A stretch of DNA of 42,891 nt from Roseovarius sp. UBA6217 (GCA_002421985.1 DISF01000037.1:36029-78919); one strand, 5' to 3'; shown: positions 17,801-27,215, counted from the first letter of the stretch. Numbers and translations are program-made. The notes: a model not told the origin generated them from the letters alone.

Positions 17801-19645
17801 ATGGACGATCAGAACAAGAACCTCATTCTCGCGACGGCGCTCAGCTTTCTCGTGATCCTCGTCTGGTTCGTGATGTTCCCCCCGCCAGAGCCCGCGCCCT
17901 CTGATCCCAACGCGCCGGTGGCCGAAACACAGGCCGATGGCCTGATTGCCCCGACCCCGAGCGCCGACCCGGCCACCTCGGCACTTGTCCCCGGCACCGC
18001 CAGCACCGAGACAGCGGCCGCATCGGAGGCTGCCGCCGACGTGCCGCGCATCACCATCGACACACCAAGCCTCACCGGCTCGATCTCGCTCAAGGGCGGG
18101 CGCATCGACGAGTTGTCGCTCAAGAATTACCGCGAAACCATCGACCCGGACTCCCCGATCGTCCGCCTGCTCTCGCCGGTGGGAAGCGAGACACCCTATT
18201 ACGCGCTTCACGGCTGGGCCCCCGGTAGTGGCCTGACCGCCGATCTGGTGCCGGGGCCGAACACGCTCTGGAGGGTCGAGGGCGGCACCACGCTCACCCC
18301 CGGCACCCCTGTCACGCTGGCCTGGGACAATGGCGCGGGCCTCACCTTCCGCCGCGAGATATCCATCGACGAGGATTACATGTTCTCGCTGCGCCAATCG
18401 GTCGAGAACCGCACCGACGCGACGGTCAGCCTCGCGCCCTACGGCATCATCGCCCGCCACGGGCTGCCCCCCGACCTGAAGAATTTCTTCATCCTTCACG
18501 AGGGCCTTATCGGCATGGCCGACGGCACCCTGGCAGAGATCGACTATGACGATGTCGAGGACTACCCGTTCAACCCCCGCGAAGGCGCCCCCGCCAAGGT
18601 CACGCAAGTGGCCGAGGGCGGATGGCTCGGCTTTACCGATCATTACTGGATGACCACGCTCATCCCCGCCCCCGGCACGCCGTTCAAGGCGGTCACCAAA
18701 TACGACCCGCAGCGCGGCATATACCAGACCGAGACCGTGCAGCAGACCCGCCAGCTTGCCCCCGGCGAGACGATCACCGCCGAGAGCCGCCTGTTTGCCG
18801 GCGCCAAGGAATGGGCCACCATCCGCCGCTACCAGGACGAGGAAGGCGTCGACCGCTTCGTCGATTCGATCGACTGGGGCTGGTTCTTCTTCCTGACCAA
18901 GCCGATTTTCGCGGCGCTGCACTGGTTCAACCTGATGATCGGCAACATGGGATGGGCGATCATCGCGCTCACGCTCGCGATCAAGGCGCTGGTGCTGCCG
19001 CTGGCCTACAAATCCTACGTCTCGATGGCCAAGATGAAAGAACTCCAGCCCGAGATGGAGAAGATCAAGGAGATCGCCGGCGACGATCGACAGAAACTCC
19101 AGCAGGAGATGATGGCGCTCTACAAGAAGGAAAAGGTCAACCCGGCGGCGGGCTGTCTGCCGATCCTGCTGCAAATCCCGATCTTCTTTTCGCTCTACAA
19201 GGTGATCTTCGTCACGCTGGAATTGCGCCATGCCCCGTGGATCGGCTGGATCCGCGACCTCTCGGCGCCCGATCCCTCGTCGCTCTACAACCTCTGGGGC
19301 TTACTGCCCTGGGCCGCACCCGAGCCCGGCTCGATCCTCGCGCTGATCTTCATCGGCATATTGCCGCTCTGCCTCGGCGTGTCGATGTGGCTGCAACAAA
19401 AGCTCAACCCGTCGCCCACCGATCCCACGCAAAAGATGATCTTTGCCTGGATGCCCTGGGTGTTCATGTTCATGCTGGGCAGTTTCGCGTCGGGCCTCGT
19501 GCTCTACTGGATCGCCAACAACATGATCACCTTTACCCAGCAATATGCGATCATGCGCAGCCACGGGCACAAGCCCGACGTGTTCGGCAACATCATGTCG
19601 AGCTTCAAACGTGGCGACAAATCCGCCCCGGAGAAAAAGAAATGA
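17801..19645 (+). CDS. yidC: Membrane protein insertase YidC
   Basis: Inserts and folds inner-membrane proteins with or without the Sec translocon. The 614-aa protein starts MDDQNKNLILATALSFLVILVWF (first membrane segment), then a Pro- and Ala-rich linker and the large periplasmic domain to about residue 360. The conserved YidC/Oxa1 core follows with GWFFFLTKPIFAALHWFN, the cytoplasmic helical loop KELQPEMEKIKE, PAAGCLPILLQIPIFFSLYKV, and WIANNMITFTQQYAIMR. rnpA and rpmH, often nearby, are not present. A weak promoter-like TTGACC is at 17736-17741. Confidence 0.97.
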   Translation: MDDQNKNLILATALSFLVILVWFVMFPPPEPAPSDPNAPVAETQADGLIAPTPSADPATSALVPGTASTETAAASEAAADVPRITIDTPSLTGSISLKGGRIDELSLKNYRETIDPDSPIVRLLSPVGSETPYYALHGWAPGSGLTADLVPGPNTLWRVEGGTTLTPGTPVTLAWDNGAGLTFRREISIDEDYMFSLRQSVENRTDATVSLAPYGIIARHGLPPDLKNFFILHEGLIGMADGTLAEIDYDDVEDYPFNPREGAPAKVTQVAEGGWLGFTDHYWMTTLIPAPGTPFKAVTKYDPQRGIYQTETVQQTRQLAPGETITAESRLFAGAKEWATIRRYQDEEGVDRFVDSIDWGWFFFLTKPIFAALHWFNLMIGNMGWAIIALTLAIKALVLPLAYKSYVSMAKMKELQPEMEKIKEIAGDDRQKLQQEMMALYKKEKVNPAAGCLPILLQIPIFFSLYKVIFVTLELRHAPWIGWIRDLSAPDPSSLYNLWGLLPWAAPEPGSILALIFIGILPLCLGVSMWLQQKLNPSPTDPTQKMIFAWMPWVFMFMLGSFASGLVLYWIANNMITFTQQYAIMRSHGHKPDVFGNIMSSFKRGDKSAPEKKK

Positions 19646-19681
19646 CGCCTGCGCCCCGCGTCAGGCCCCGGTAGGCCCGCC

Positions 19682-20341
19682 ATGCAGCTTGCCTTTCCCG
19701 AAGCCCCCGCCCCCGACGCCGCCGCGTCCGAGGCCGGGCGCAGGCTCTTTGCCGGGCCGGTCGAGTTTCTCAAGGGGGTGGTCGCCATGTCCGGCCTGCC
19801 CCCCGCCGACCGCACCGAGCTTTGTTTCGCGGGGCGCTCCAACGTGGGCAAATCCTCGCTCATCAACGCGCTCACCGGGCGCAAGGCGCTGGCGCGCGCC
19901 TCGAACACGCCGGGCCGCACGCAGGAAATCAATTTCTTTACCCTCGGTGACAGCCATTATCTCGTCGATCTGCCCGGCTATGGCTTTGCCAACGCGCCGA
20001 TCGAGGTGGTTCGCAAATGGCAGGCCCTGCTCAAGACCTATCTTTCGGGCCGCGCCAACCTGCGCCGCGCCTTCGTGCTGGTCGATGCCCGCCACGGGAT
20101 CAAGCCGGTGGACGAGGAAATCATGGCCCTGCTCGACCGCGCCGCGGTGCCGTTCCAATGCGTGCTGACCAAGACCGACAAGATCGGGGCGGGGGCCCGC
20201 GACAGCGTGCTCGCACAGGTCCGAGCGCGCCTCGCGCCGCACCCGGCAGCCTATCCGGAACTGATCCTCACCTCCTCGGAAAAGGGCGAGGGACTGGCCA
20301 CGCTGCGCGCCACCATCGCGGCGCTCGGCCAAGAGGGGTAA
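19682..20341 (+). CDS. engB: Ribosome biogenesis GTP-binding protein EngB/YihA
   Basis: A 219-aa GTPase required for assembly of the large ribosomal subunit in many bacteria. G1 is CFAGRSNVGKSSLINALTG near residue 58, G2 lies in NTPGRTQEINFF, G3 is DLPGYGFA, G4 is TKTDK and G5 is SSEKGEG. The KGVVAMSGLPP stretch just before G1 fits the family. It is 36 bases downstream of yidC and likely co-transcribed. Confidence 0.96.
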   Translation: MQLAFPEAPAPDAAASEAGRRLFAGPVEFLKGVVAMSGLPPADRTELCFAGRSNVGKSSLINALTGRKALARASNTPGRTQEINFFTLGDSHYLVDLPGYGFANAPIEVVRKWQALLKTYLSGRANLRRAFVLVDARHGIKPVDEEIMALLDRAAVPFQCVLTKTDKIGAGARDSVLAQVRARLAPHPAAYPELILTSSEKGEGLATLRATIAALGQEG

Positions 20342-20370
20342 GGCGCGCTTGCACGCCCCCTCAAGCCCCC

Positions 20371-20546
20371 TCACACAGGCTGCGCGCCGTTGATCTCGAT
20401 CTCGGCCCCCCGCGACAGCATATCATGCGGATCTCGCCCGGCGCGATAGTGTTGACCCGCCAGCCCTCGGCGTTGAGCCGGCGCACAGTGGCGCGGCCGA
20501 TCCCCCGGCTTGCGCCGGTCAATAGCAGGGTGCGTGTCGCGGTCAT
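20371..20546 (-). pseudogene. Eroded short-chain dehydrogenase/reductase (SDR) pseudogene
   Basis: Three conserved islands of an SDR oxidoreductase occur in the right order but almost joined together. They are the N-terminal cofactor motif TLLLTGASRGIGRATV, then VNTIAPGEIR (which normally follows the catalytic Tyr-Lys region), and then in another frame DMLS and the C-terminal ending GAEIEINGAQPV with a stop. A full-length relative has about 230-250 residues, so most of the protein, including the catalytic Ser-Tyr-Lys residues, has been lost through at least two internal deletions plus a frameshift. The first deletion joins GWRV to VNTIAPG. A 61-residue open frame remains but should not be functional. 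Confidence 0.8.
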
Positions 20547-20665
20547 GGTGCTCTCCCCCGAGCCTCACGCGCATATCCTGACCCGAACGCGCCCGTGATC
20601 AACGGCCCTTGGCACGTCGTCGCACAGCGGCTAACAAGTGAAGACGCGTGACCCCGGAGACAGCA

Positions 20666-21559
20666 ATGAAGGCCAGAGCCATGAACCGCGACTGGATCGC
20701 CACCGCCCGCACCCTCTCGGAGGCGCTGCCCTATCTGCAACGCTACACCGGGGCCATCGTCGTCATAAAGCTGGGCGGCCACGCGATGGGCAGCGCGCAG
20801 GCGATGGCCGAATTTGCGCGCGACGTGGTGCTGATGCGGCAGGTCGGCGTCAACCCGGTGATCGTCCACGGCGGCGGGCCGATGATAAACGAGATGCTGG
20901 CGCGGCTCGATATCCGCTCCGATTTCAAGGGCGGCAAGCGCGTCACCGATGCCGCCACGATGGAGGTGGTGGAGATGGTGCTCTCGGGCACCGTCAACAA
21001 GCGCATCGTTTCCGCGATCAACGGACAGGGCGGGCGCGCTGTGGGGCTTTCGGGCAAGGATGCCGGGCTCATCACCTGCACGCCGGCCAGCGCCGATCTC
21101 GGCCTCGTGGGAGAGCCGTCCGAGATTGATCCCGGCATCCTGCACACGCTCTTTGACGCGGGCGTGATTCCCGTCATCGCGCCGCTTGGCGCGGGGCCTG
21201 AGGGCGAGACCTACAATATCAACGGCGATACCGCCGCCGGGGCCATCGCCGCCGCGCTGCGCGCCGACCGGCTCTTGTTGCTCACCGATACCAATGGCGT
21301 GCTCGATGCCGAGGGCCGGGTGGTGACCGAATTGACGCCCGAACAAATCCGCATCCTCACCCGCGAGGGCGTGATCGCGGGCGGCATGATCCCCAAGACC
21401 GAAACCGCGCTTGCGGCCATCGCGGGCGGGGTGCGGGCGGTGGTCATCCTCGACGGGCGCGCGCCCAACGCCACGCTGCTGGAGCTGTTCACCGAGCACG
21501 GCGCCGGCTCGCTCATCCGCGGCAACGCAGGCCCTTTGACGAAACGCACACCGGCCTGA
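20666..21559 (+). CDS. argB: Acetylglutamate kinase
   Basis: Second step of arginine synthesis: phosphorylation of N-acetylglutamate. The 297-aa protein has IVVIKLGGHAMG, VIVHGGGPMINEML, the substrate loop KGGKRVTDAATMEVVEMVL, NINGDTAAGAIAAAL and the C-terminal GGMIPKTETALAA. The ATG at 20666 is 6-7 bases after GGAGA and gives MKARAMNRDW; a GTG at 20648 and an ATG at 20681 are the alternatives. Surrounding genes on either side carry deletions, but argB is intact as expected for a biosynthetic gene. Confidence 0.96.
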   Translation: MKARAMNRDWIATARTLSEALPYLQRYTGAIVVIKLGGHAMGSAQAMAEFARDVVLMRQVGVNPVIVHGGGPMINEMLARLDIRSDFKGGKRVTDAATMEVVEMVLSGTVNKRIVSAINGQGGRAVGLSGKDAGLITCTPASADLGLVGEPSEIDPGILHTLFDAGVIPVIAPLGAGPEGETYNINGDTAAGAIAAALRADRLLLLTDTNGVLDAEGRVVTELTPEQIRILTREGVIAGGMIPKTETALAAIAGGVRAVVILDGRAPNATLLELFTEHGAGSLIRGNAGPLTKRTPA

Positions 21560-21568
21560 GCCCTGGCC

Positions 21569-21973
21569 ATGAGCACCCCACCCGCGCTTGACGAGATTGC
21601 CAGCAGGGCCGGGGGCCATCACCTCGCCCCCTTGGGCGCGCTGCATCTCGACAAGGGCGAGGTGCCGGGCTATGCAAGCCTCGTCCTGCTCGGCCCGCAA
21701 GAGCCGGGCTACTGGGGGCATTTCACGCAGACACCCGAATACCGTGACGGCGCGCGCGACCCGATGAACCGCTGGTCTGCCCGCGTGATCGGCGCGCTGG
21801 CCGATGCGCTCGGCCCACGGGGCTATGACGTGCCCGCCTGCAAGGCCGATCTCGACCGCCCCGGCAAAGACTGCCGCGCGCGCGGCTGCGCGGTGCGGCG
21901 CGCCTGCCCGATCAGCCAGAGCCATGGCCGGACAGAGGCGCAATCGGCCTTCCACATGGGATATTTCGGATGA
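21569..21973 (+). CDS. Ferredoxin-like protein, probably with an internal deletion
   Basis: A 134-aa protein. The first 80 residues (LVLLGPQEPGYWGHFTQTPEYRDGARDPMNRWSARVIGALADALG) and the last 50 (GYDVPACKADL, GKDCRARGCAVRRACPISQSHG, QSAFHM) correspond, as I remember the family, to the two ends of a protein of about 200 residues found in roseobacters and labelled ferredoxin. The missing middle should hold a CxxC-type cluster motif and a region FPFGGPP. Four Cys remain. The frame is intact, so a protein is probably made, but its function may be lost. The start lies 9 bases after argB and its stop overlaps the next gene by 4 bases. Confidence 0.65.
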   Translation: MSTPPALDEIASRAGGHHLAPLGALHLDKGEVPGYASLVLLGPQEPGYWGHFTQTPEYRDGARDPMNRWSARVIGALADALGPRGYDVPACKADLDRPGKDCRARGCAVRRACPISQSHGRTEAQSAFHMGYFG

Positions 21974-22470
21974 AGCGCCTCATCCTGATGCGCCACGCCA
22001 AATCCGACTGGGGCGATCCGGGCACGCCCGATCACGCCCGCCCGCTCAACAAGCGCGGCCGCCGCGCGGCAACGGCGCTGGGCCACTGGCTGCGCGCGCA
22101 GGGCCACCTGCCCGACGAGATCCTCTGCTCCACCGCCGCGCGCGCGCAAGAAACCCTCGCGTGCCTCGCCCTGTCGCGCGCGCCCACCCTGCTCGACAGC
22201 CTCTACCTGGCAGAGCCGCCCGCGATGCGCGCCGCCCTGCGCGAGGCCCGCGGCGACACGGTGCTGATGATCGGCCACAACCCCGGCATCGCCTATTTCG
22301 CGGCCTCGCTCGTGGCCGTGCCGCCCGATCACGACCGCTTCGACGACTACCCCACCGGGGCCACGCTCGTCACCGAATTCAACATCGCGGCCTGGCCCGA
22401 GTTGCAAGAGCGCACCGGTCGCGTGATCGCGTTCATCCTCCCCCGCGCGCTCCCCGGTACCCGCGCCTGA
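21970..22470 (+). CDS. SixA-type histidine phosphatase family protein
   Basis: A 166-aa member of the histidine phosphatase (phosphoglycerate mutase-like) superfamily. The catalytic RHG-type motif is LILMRHAKSDWGD at the N-terminus, the second His is in MIGHNPGIAY, and ARAQETL matches the helix of the SixA subgroup. SixA removes phosphate from His of phosphotransfer proteins; the target here is unknown. ATGA overlap with the preceding gene indicates coupling. Confidence 0.88.
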   Translation: MKRLILMRHAKSDWGDPGTPDHARPLNKRGRRAATALGHWLRAQGHLPDEILCSTAARAQETLACLALSRAPTLLDSLYLAEPPAMRAALREARGDTVLMIGHNPGIAYFAASLVAVPPDHDRFDDYPTGATLVTEFNIAAWPELQERTGRVIAFILPRALPGTRA

Positions 22471-22475
22471 CGGCA

Positions 22476-22500
22476 AAGGGCGGCCCACCGGACCGCCCTT
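22476..22500 (+). terminator. Terminator-like hairpin after the sixA-like gene
   Basis: Perfect 8-bp stem AAGGGCGG / CCGCCCTT with a 9-base loop, ending 30 bases after the stop codon. It runs into the fourth copy of the intergenic repeat. No clear T run follows, so it may work as a bidirectional barrier between convergent operons. Confidence 0.55.
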
Positions 22501-22520
22501 CATCTTGCCCCAAATACTCC
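22499..22520 (+). repeat. Intergenic repeat copy 4 (CTTCATCTTGCC family)
   Basis: CTTCATCTTGCC followed by CCAAATACTC, then a G-rich and C-rich tail to 22560 that can pair within itself (CGGGGG with CCCCCC, and CGCGCC with the following GCGCG). Lies between convergent sixA-like gene and bztD. Confidence 0.6.
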
Positions 22521-22568
22521 GGGGGAGTCGCGCCTCGCGCGACGGGGGCAGCGCCCCCCCTTCTTCGA

Positions 22569-23336
<768 letters not shown>

Positions 23337-23353
23337 TGTCCCTGACCCTCCTC

Positions 23354-24643
23354 TTACCGATGATCGGTCTGAAGCTGACGCTCCAGCCATTGCGAATATT
23401 GCGAGATACCGTAACAGGTGATGAAGAACAGCAGCGCGGCAAAGCCGAACAGCTCCCAATAGACGCCATTCCATTCCGTCGAGGCGAGGATCGGGCCACG
23501 GATCATGCCGACGATATCGAACATCGAAATGACCGAGACGAGCGTGGTATCCTTGAACAGCCCCACCGCCACGTTGACAATGCCGGGGATCGAGATCCTG
23601 AGCGCCTGCGGCAGGATGACCAACTGCATCGACTGCGCGTAATCGAGGCCCAGGCTGTCGGCAGCCTCGTATTGCCCGCGTGGCAGCGCCGCAAGGCCGC
23701 CCCGGATCACCTCGGCGATATAGGCCGAGGCGAACATGGTAATCATGATGATGACCCGCAGGATCAGATCAAACGTCGTGCCCGGCGGCAGGAAATAGGC
23801 CAGAACCACATTGGCCACGAACAGCAGCGTGATAAGCGGCACACCGCGGATGAACTCGATGAACGCCACGCAGATCCACTTGACGATCGGCATCGACGAT
23901 TGCCGCCCAAGCGCCAGCAGAATGCCGAAGGGCAGCGACAGCGACACGCAGATCACGCCCAGCATCAGGTTTATCATGAACCCGCCCATATCGCGCGACG
24001 CCACCGGCTCCAACGCCATGACCCCCGACAGGCCCGCGGTCACGGCCCCCGCAGCCCACCAGAACACCATCGCTGCGACAATCCCGGCAATCACCGCGAC
24101 GCCGGCGCTCGCGGTCATGGTGCGACGATAGACAAAGGCACCGAACAGCACCCCCAGAAGCGCCACCACCGGCACCACGATCGAGCCACCCCAGATCAGC
24201 CAATAGGCGATGAACGGGTAAAGCCCGGTCAACACCAGAAGCCCGCGCGGCGTATACTTGATGAACAGCACCGGTGCGATGGCCACGAACAAGAGCACAA
24301 AGGCGAGCGTCGGCCGCCAGTAAAGCCTGGAAGGATATTGGAACCCGAACAAGAGCTGGTTCCACCGCTCGGTCAGCACCGCGAAACAGGCCCCGGTGCG
24401 CCCGTCGAGCATCTCGCGGCAGGCCGAGAGGCTGGGGCTGTCCCAGACCCCGTTGAAGAACCACGGTGCGGCCGCCATCGCGATGGTCAGAACCACATAG
24501 GCCGAAACCACCGTCAGAATGCCATTCGGAATCGACGAAAAAAGGTTCTCGCGCAGCCACTTGATGGCCCCTGTCTCGGTCACCGGCGGCGGTGCCTCTG
24601 GCAGCATGTGCTTGCGGTGAAAGGCAATGTTATCGTGTGACAT
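23354..24643 (-). CDS. bztC: Amino acid ABC transporter permease
   Basis: One of the two permeases of the Bzt/Aap transporter. The 429-aa protein has a long N-terminal part with about five membrane segments, including the extended hydrophilic insert CREMLDGRTGACFAVLTERW typical of AapM/BztC. The HisM/GlnP-type core follows, with SLSLPFGILLALGRQSS, IEFIRGVPLITLLF and the EAA loop QYEAADSLGLDYAQSMQLVILPQALRISIP. It starts 3 bases after the bztB stop. Confidence 0.95.
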   Translation of the reverse strand: MSHDNIAFHRKHMLPEAPPPVTETGAIKWLRENLFSSIPNGILTVVSAYVVLTIAMAAAPWFFNGVWDSPSLSACREMLDGRTGACFAVLTERWNQLLFGFQYPSRLYWRPTLAFVLLFVAIAPVLFIKYTPRGLLVLTGLYPFIAYWLIWGGSIVVPVVALLGVLFGAFVYRRTMTASAGVAVIAGIVAAMVFWWAAGAVTAGLSGVMALEPVASRDMGGFMINLMLGVICVSLSLPFGILLALGRQSSMPIVKWICVAFIEFIRGVPLITLLFVANVVLAYFLPPGTTFDLILRVIIMITMFASAYIAEVIRGGLAALPRGQYEAADSLGLDYAQSMQLVILPQALRISIPGIVNVAVGLFKDTTLVSVISMFDIVGMIRGPILASTEWNGVYWELFGFAALLFFITCYGISQYSQWLERQLQTDHR

Positions 24644-24646
24644 GGC

Positions 24647-25861
24647 TCACCGCTCCTTCAGCGCAATGGATTGGTTATAGACATTCATCACCGCCGATAT
24701 GGCGAGGCTGATGGTGAGATAGAATATCATCAGCAACAGCACGCATTCGATGGCGCGCCCGGTCTGGTTCAGGGTAATACCGCCCAGCGTGCCGGTCACG
24801 TCCATATAGCCCACGGCAATCGCCAGCGACGAGTTCTTGGTGAGGTTGAGATATTGCGAAATGAGCGGCGGGATGATGACCCGCAGCGCCTGCGGCAGGA
24901 TCACGAGCTTCATGATCCGGTTGGGCCGCATCCCCAGCGACGCCGCCGCCTCGGTCTGGCCCTTGCTCACCGCCTGAATGCCTGCCCGCACGTTCTCGGC
25001 GATGAAGGCCCCGGTATAGATCGCCAGCGCGAACCACAGCGCGATCAGCGAGCCACGAATATGCAGACCACCACTGAAGTTGAACCCCTTGAGCGCCGGG
25101 TAATCGAGGCTGATCGGCTGTCCCATCACGAAATACACGAGGATCGAGGGCAAGAACAGGATCACCAGCGAGGGCCAGCCCATCGGCAGGAGCTTGCCGG
25201 TGTCGTAAAGCAGCCTGGTCGCGTAGCGGCGGTAATAGATCACCCCGATGATCGAGGCGAGGAAGGTCAGCACCACCACCAGCGATCCCGCCCCCCAGAT
25301 CGGCGCGGGTGTATAGACGCCGCGATTGGTAAAGGCGAAGGCATCGAACACCATCGAGGCGGTCGCGTTATCACCCCGGAACGCGTTCGGCGGCGGCATC
25401 ACCGCCGACATGATGGTAAAGATGATGAGGATCCAGATCAGCACCGGCACGTTGCGGAACGCCTCGACATAACCCGCCATCAGCTTGCGCACCAGCCAGT
25501 TGGGCGAGAGCCGCAGCACCCCGGCGACCACCCCGAGAATGGTCGCGGTAAGGCAGCCAAGAAAGGCGACGATCAGCGTGTTGAGCACCCCAACGACCGC
25601 GGCCCGCAAATGGCTCGACTGGCTGTCATACTCGATCAGGCGCTGGTTGATGTCATAGCCCGATGGCTCGGCCAGGAACCGGAAAGAGATGTTCTGCCCC
25701 TGATCGGCAAGGTTCGTCACCAGGTTCGCACCCAGATAGGCCATGAGCGCGGCCAGCAGGATCAACGCGATGAATTGGAACGTGTAGGAGCGATACCGCG
25801 TGTCGTAAATCAACTGCGACAGCCGGAACGACGCCTTCGGAGGGTCGGTCATCGTCGTCAT
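24647..25861 (-). CDS. bztB: Amino acid ABC transporter permease
   Basis: The other permease of the transporter, pairing with BztC. The 404-aa protein has an N-terminal cytoplasmic tail, a first membrane helix (FQFIALILLAALMAYLGANLV), a periplasmic loop with NISFRFLAEPSGYDINQ typical of AapQ/BztB, and the conserved EAA loop EAAASLGMRPNRIMKLVILPQALRVIIPP near the C-terminus. The ATG follows AGGGAAA. It is separated from bztA by 132 bases with a strong hairpin. Confidence 0.95.
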   Translation of the reverse strand: MTTMTDPPKASFRLSQLIYDTRYRSYTFQFIALILLAALMAYLGANLVTNLADQGQNISFRFLAEPSGYDINQRLIEYDSQSSHLRAAVVGVLNTLIVAFLGCLTATILGVVAGVLRLSPNWLVRKLMAGYVEAFRNVPVLIWILIIFTIMSAVMPPPNAFRGDNATASMVFDAFAFTNRGVYTPAPIWGAGSLVVVLTFLASIIGVIYYRRYATRLLYDTGKLLPMGWPSLVILFLPSILVYFVMGQPISLDYPALKGFNFSGGLHIRGSLIALWFALAIYTGAFIAENVRAGIQAVSKGQTEAAASLGMRPNRIMKLVILPQALRVIIPPLISQYLNLTKNSSLAIAVGYMDVTGTLGGITLNQTGRAIECVLLLMIFYLTISLAISAVMNVYNQSIALKER

Positions 25862-25953
25862 CTGTATTTCCCTGTGCTTCGACCCGGTTTTTTATCGGCG
25901 CTACCGCCGTGGGCCGATTCTTGATTGGCTTGTTTTCGATGATCTCTAGCTGT

Positions 25954-25980
25954 GAAGGGCGCGGAATGTCCGCGCCCTTC
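25954..25980 (-). terminator. Intercistronic hairpin between bztA and bztB
   Basis: Perfect 12-bp stem GAAGGGCGCGGA / TCCGCGCCCTTC with a 3-base loop, starting 14 bases after the bztA stop. No T run follows on the minus strand. In ABC operons such hairpins typically protect the binding-protein mRNA or let only part of transcription through, giving more binding protein than permease; this is inferred. Confidence 0.7.
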
Positions 25981-25993
25981 GTCAGTGCCGGGT

Positions 25994-27013
25994 TTACCGG
26001 AACGGCGGCGAGTAGAGCAGGCCGCCATCGGTCCACTGCGCGTTCAGACCGCGCGCAAGACCAATCGGGGTCTTCTCGCCGATGTTCTTCTCGAACACCT
26101 CGCCATAGTTGCCCACGGCCGCGATCATCCGCACGGCCCAATCCTTGCCAAGGCCGATCATCTCGCCAAGGTTGCCCTCGGTGCCGAGCAGGCGGTTGAC
26201 TTCGGGGCTGTCGGTCGGGCCAGAGGCCAGTTCCGCAACATTGGCGCTGGTCACGCCAAGCTCTTCGGCGCTGATGAGCGCATTGAGCGTCCAGCGCACG
26301 ATATCGCCCCACTCGTTGTCGCCGTGGCGCACCAGCGGCCCGAGCGGCTCTTTCGAGATGATCTCGGGCAGGATGACGTGATCGCCGGGGTTCTCGAAGG
26401 CCGCGCGGGTCGAGGCAAGGCCCGATGCGTCGGTCGTGTAGGTGTCACACGCACCGGCCAGGTATTGCTGCTGGCCTTCGGCATTGGTCTCGATCGGCAC
26501 CGGCTCATAGCTGATGTTGTTCCTGCGGAAGAAATCCGCGAGGTTGAGCTCGGTCGTGGTGCCGGTCTGGATGCAGACCGTCGCGCCGTCGAGTTCCTTG
26601 GCAGAGCTTACGCCCAGCGCCTTGGGTGCCATGAAGCCCTGACCGTCATAGTAATTGACACCGACGAAATCGAACTTGAGATCGGTATCGCGCGAGAAGG
26701 TCCAGGTGGTGTTGCGCACCAGCAAGTCGACTTCACCCGACGCAAGCGCGGTAAAGCGGGTCTTGGCGGTCGTGGGCACGAATTCCACCGCCGTCGGATC
26801 GCCAAGAACAGCGGCAGCCACCGCACGGCACACGGCCACATCAAAGCCTTCCCAGACGCCGTTGGCATCGGGTGCCGCGAACCCGACGAGACCGGTGTTC
26901 ACGCCGCAATTGAGCTTGCCGCGCGCCTTCACGTCGTCGAGCGTGGCCGCAGCCGCCGCACCGCCGACAAGGCCGGCAACGGTCAGAGCGCCCAGAAATA
27001 CGGTTTTTTTCAT
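25994..27013 (-). CDS. bztA: Amino acid ABC transporter periplasmic binding protein
   Basis: Periplasmic receptor that delivers acidic and amide amino acids to BztBCD. The 339-aa precursor starts MKKTVFLGALTVAGLVGGAAAAATLDD, a clear signal peptide with cleavage after an Ala-rich stretch. The family 3 binding-protein fold follows: KARGKLNCGVNTGLVGF, GFDVAVCRAVAAAVLGD, TAKTRFTALASGEVDLLVRNTTWT and GNYGEVFEKNIG. Two Cys pairs probably form disulfides. The chosen ATG is preceded by GGAAGAGG. First gene of the operon, with a candidate promoter at 27127-27156. Confidence 0.95.
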   Translation of the reverse strand: MKKTVFLGALTVAGLVGGAAAAATLDDVKARGKLNCGVNTGLVGFAAPDANGVWEGFDVAVCRAVAAAVLGDPTAVEFVPTTAKTRFTALASGEVDLLVRNTTWTFSRDTDLKFDFVGVNYYDGQGFMAPKALGVSSAKELDGATVCIQTGTTTELNLADFFRRNNISYEPVPIETNAEGQQQYLAGACDTYTTDASGLASTRAAFENPGDHVILPEIISKEPLGPLVRHGDNEWGDIVRWTLNALISAEELGVTSANVAELASGPTDSPEVNRLLGTEGNLGEMIGLGKDWAVRMIAAVGNYGEVFEKNIGEKTPIGLARGLNAQWTDGGLLYSPPFR

Positions 27014-27033
27014 GTTTACCTCTTCCTGATTTC

Positions 27034-27051
27034 CCGCCCTTTCAAGGGCGG
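27034..27051 (-). promoter_or_regulatory. 5' UTR hairpin of bztA
   Basis: Perfect 8-bp stem CCGCCCTT / AAGGGCGG with a 2-base loop, located 21 bases upstream of the bztA start and just above the ribosome binding site. It could affect translation or mRNA stability. Alternatively it ends transcription coming from the ATP12 gene. Confidence 0.45.
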
Positions 27052-27126
27052 TTCTTTGAGACCCTGCATTGTCGCAGCGCCCGCATGACACTGGATTAGG
27101 GGACCACACCCCCGTCAGTGACCGCA

Positions 27127-27156
27127 AGTTTGTGTGGATTCACCGCGCTGCGTCAA
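27127..27156 (-). promoter_or_regulatory. Candidate bztABCD promoter
   Basis: On the minus strand TTGACG, an 18-base spacer and CAAACT. The -35 is good and the -10 weak, as is common in alphaproteobacteria. It would give a leader of about 105 bases containing the hairpin at 27034-27051. The region 27014-27215 is the intergenic gap upstream of bztA. Confidence 0.4.
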
Positions 27157-27215
27157 GAGTTTGTTCGGGAAAAGCGGGACAGCCGCGGGCCGCGCCCTGC
27201 GGCAATCGCCTGAAA

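Noticed and set aside
20361..20546. 61-codon frame as a small functional SDR-like protein
   Set aside because: It lacks the catalytic Ser-Tyr-Lys residues and changes frame before the true C-terminus, so it is a pseudogene remnant.
20609..20625. TTGGCACG...GCAC upstream of argB as a sigma-54 promoter
   Set aside because: The spacing between the GG and GC pairs is one base too short and the TTGC half is poor.
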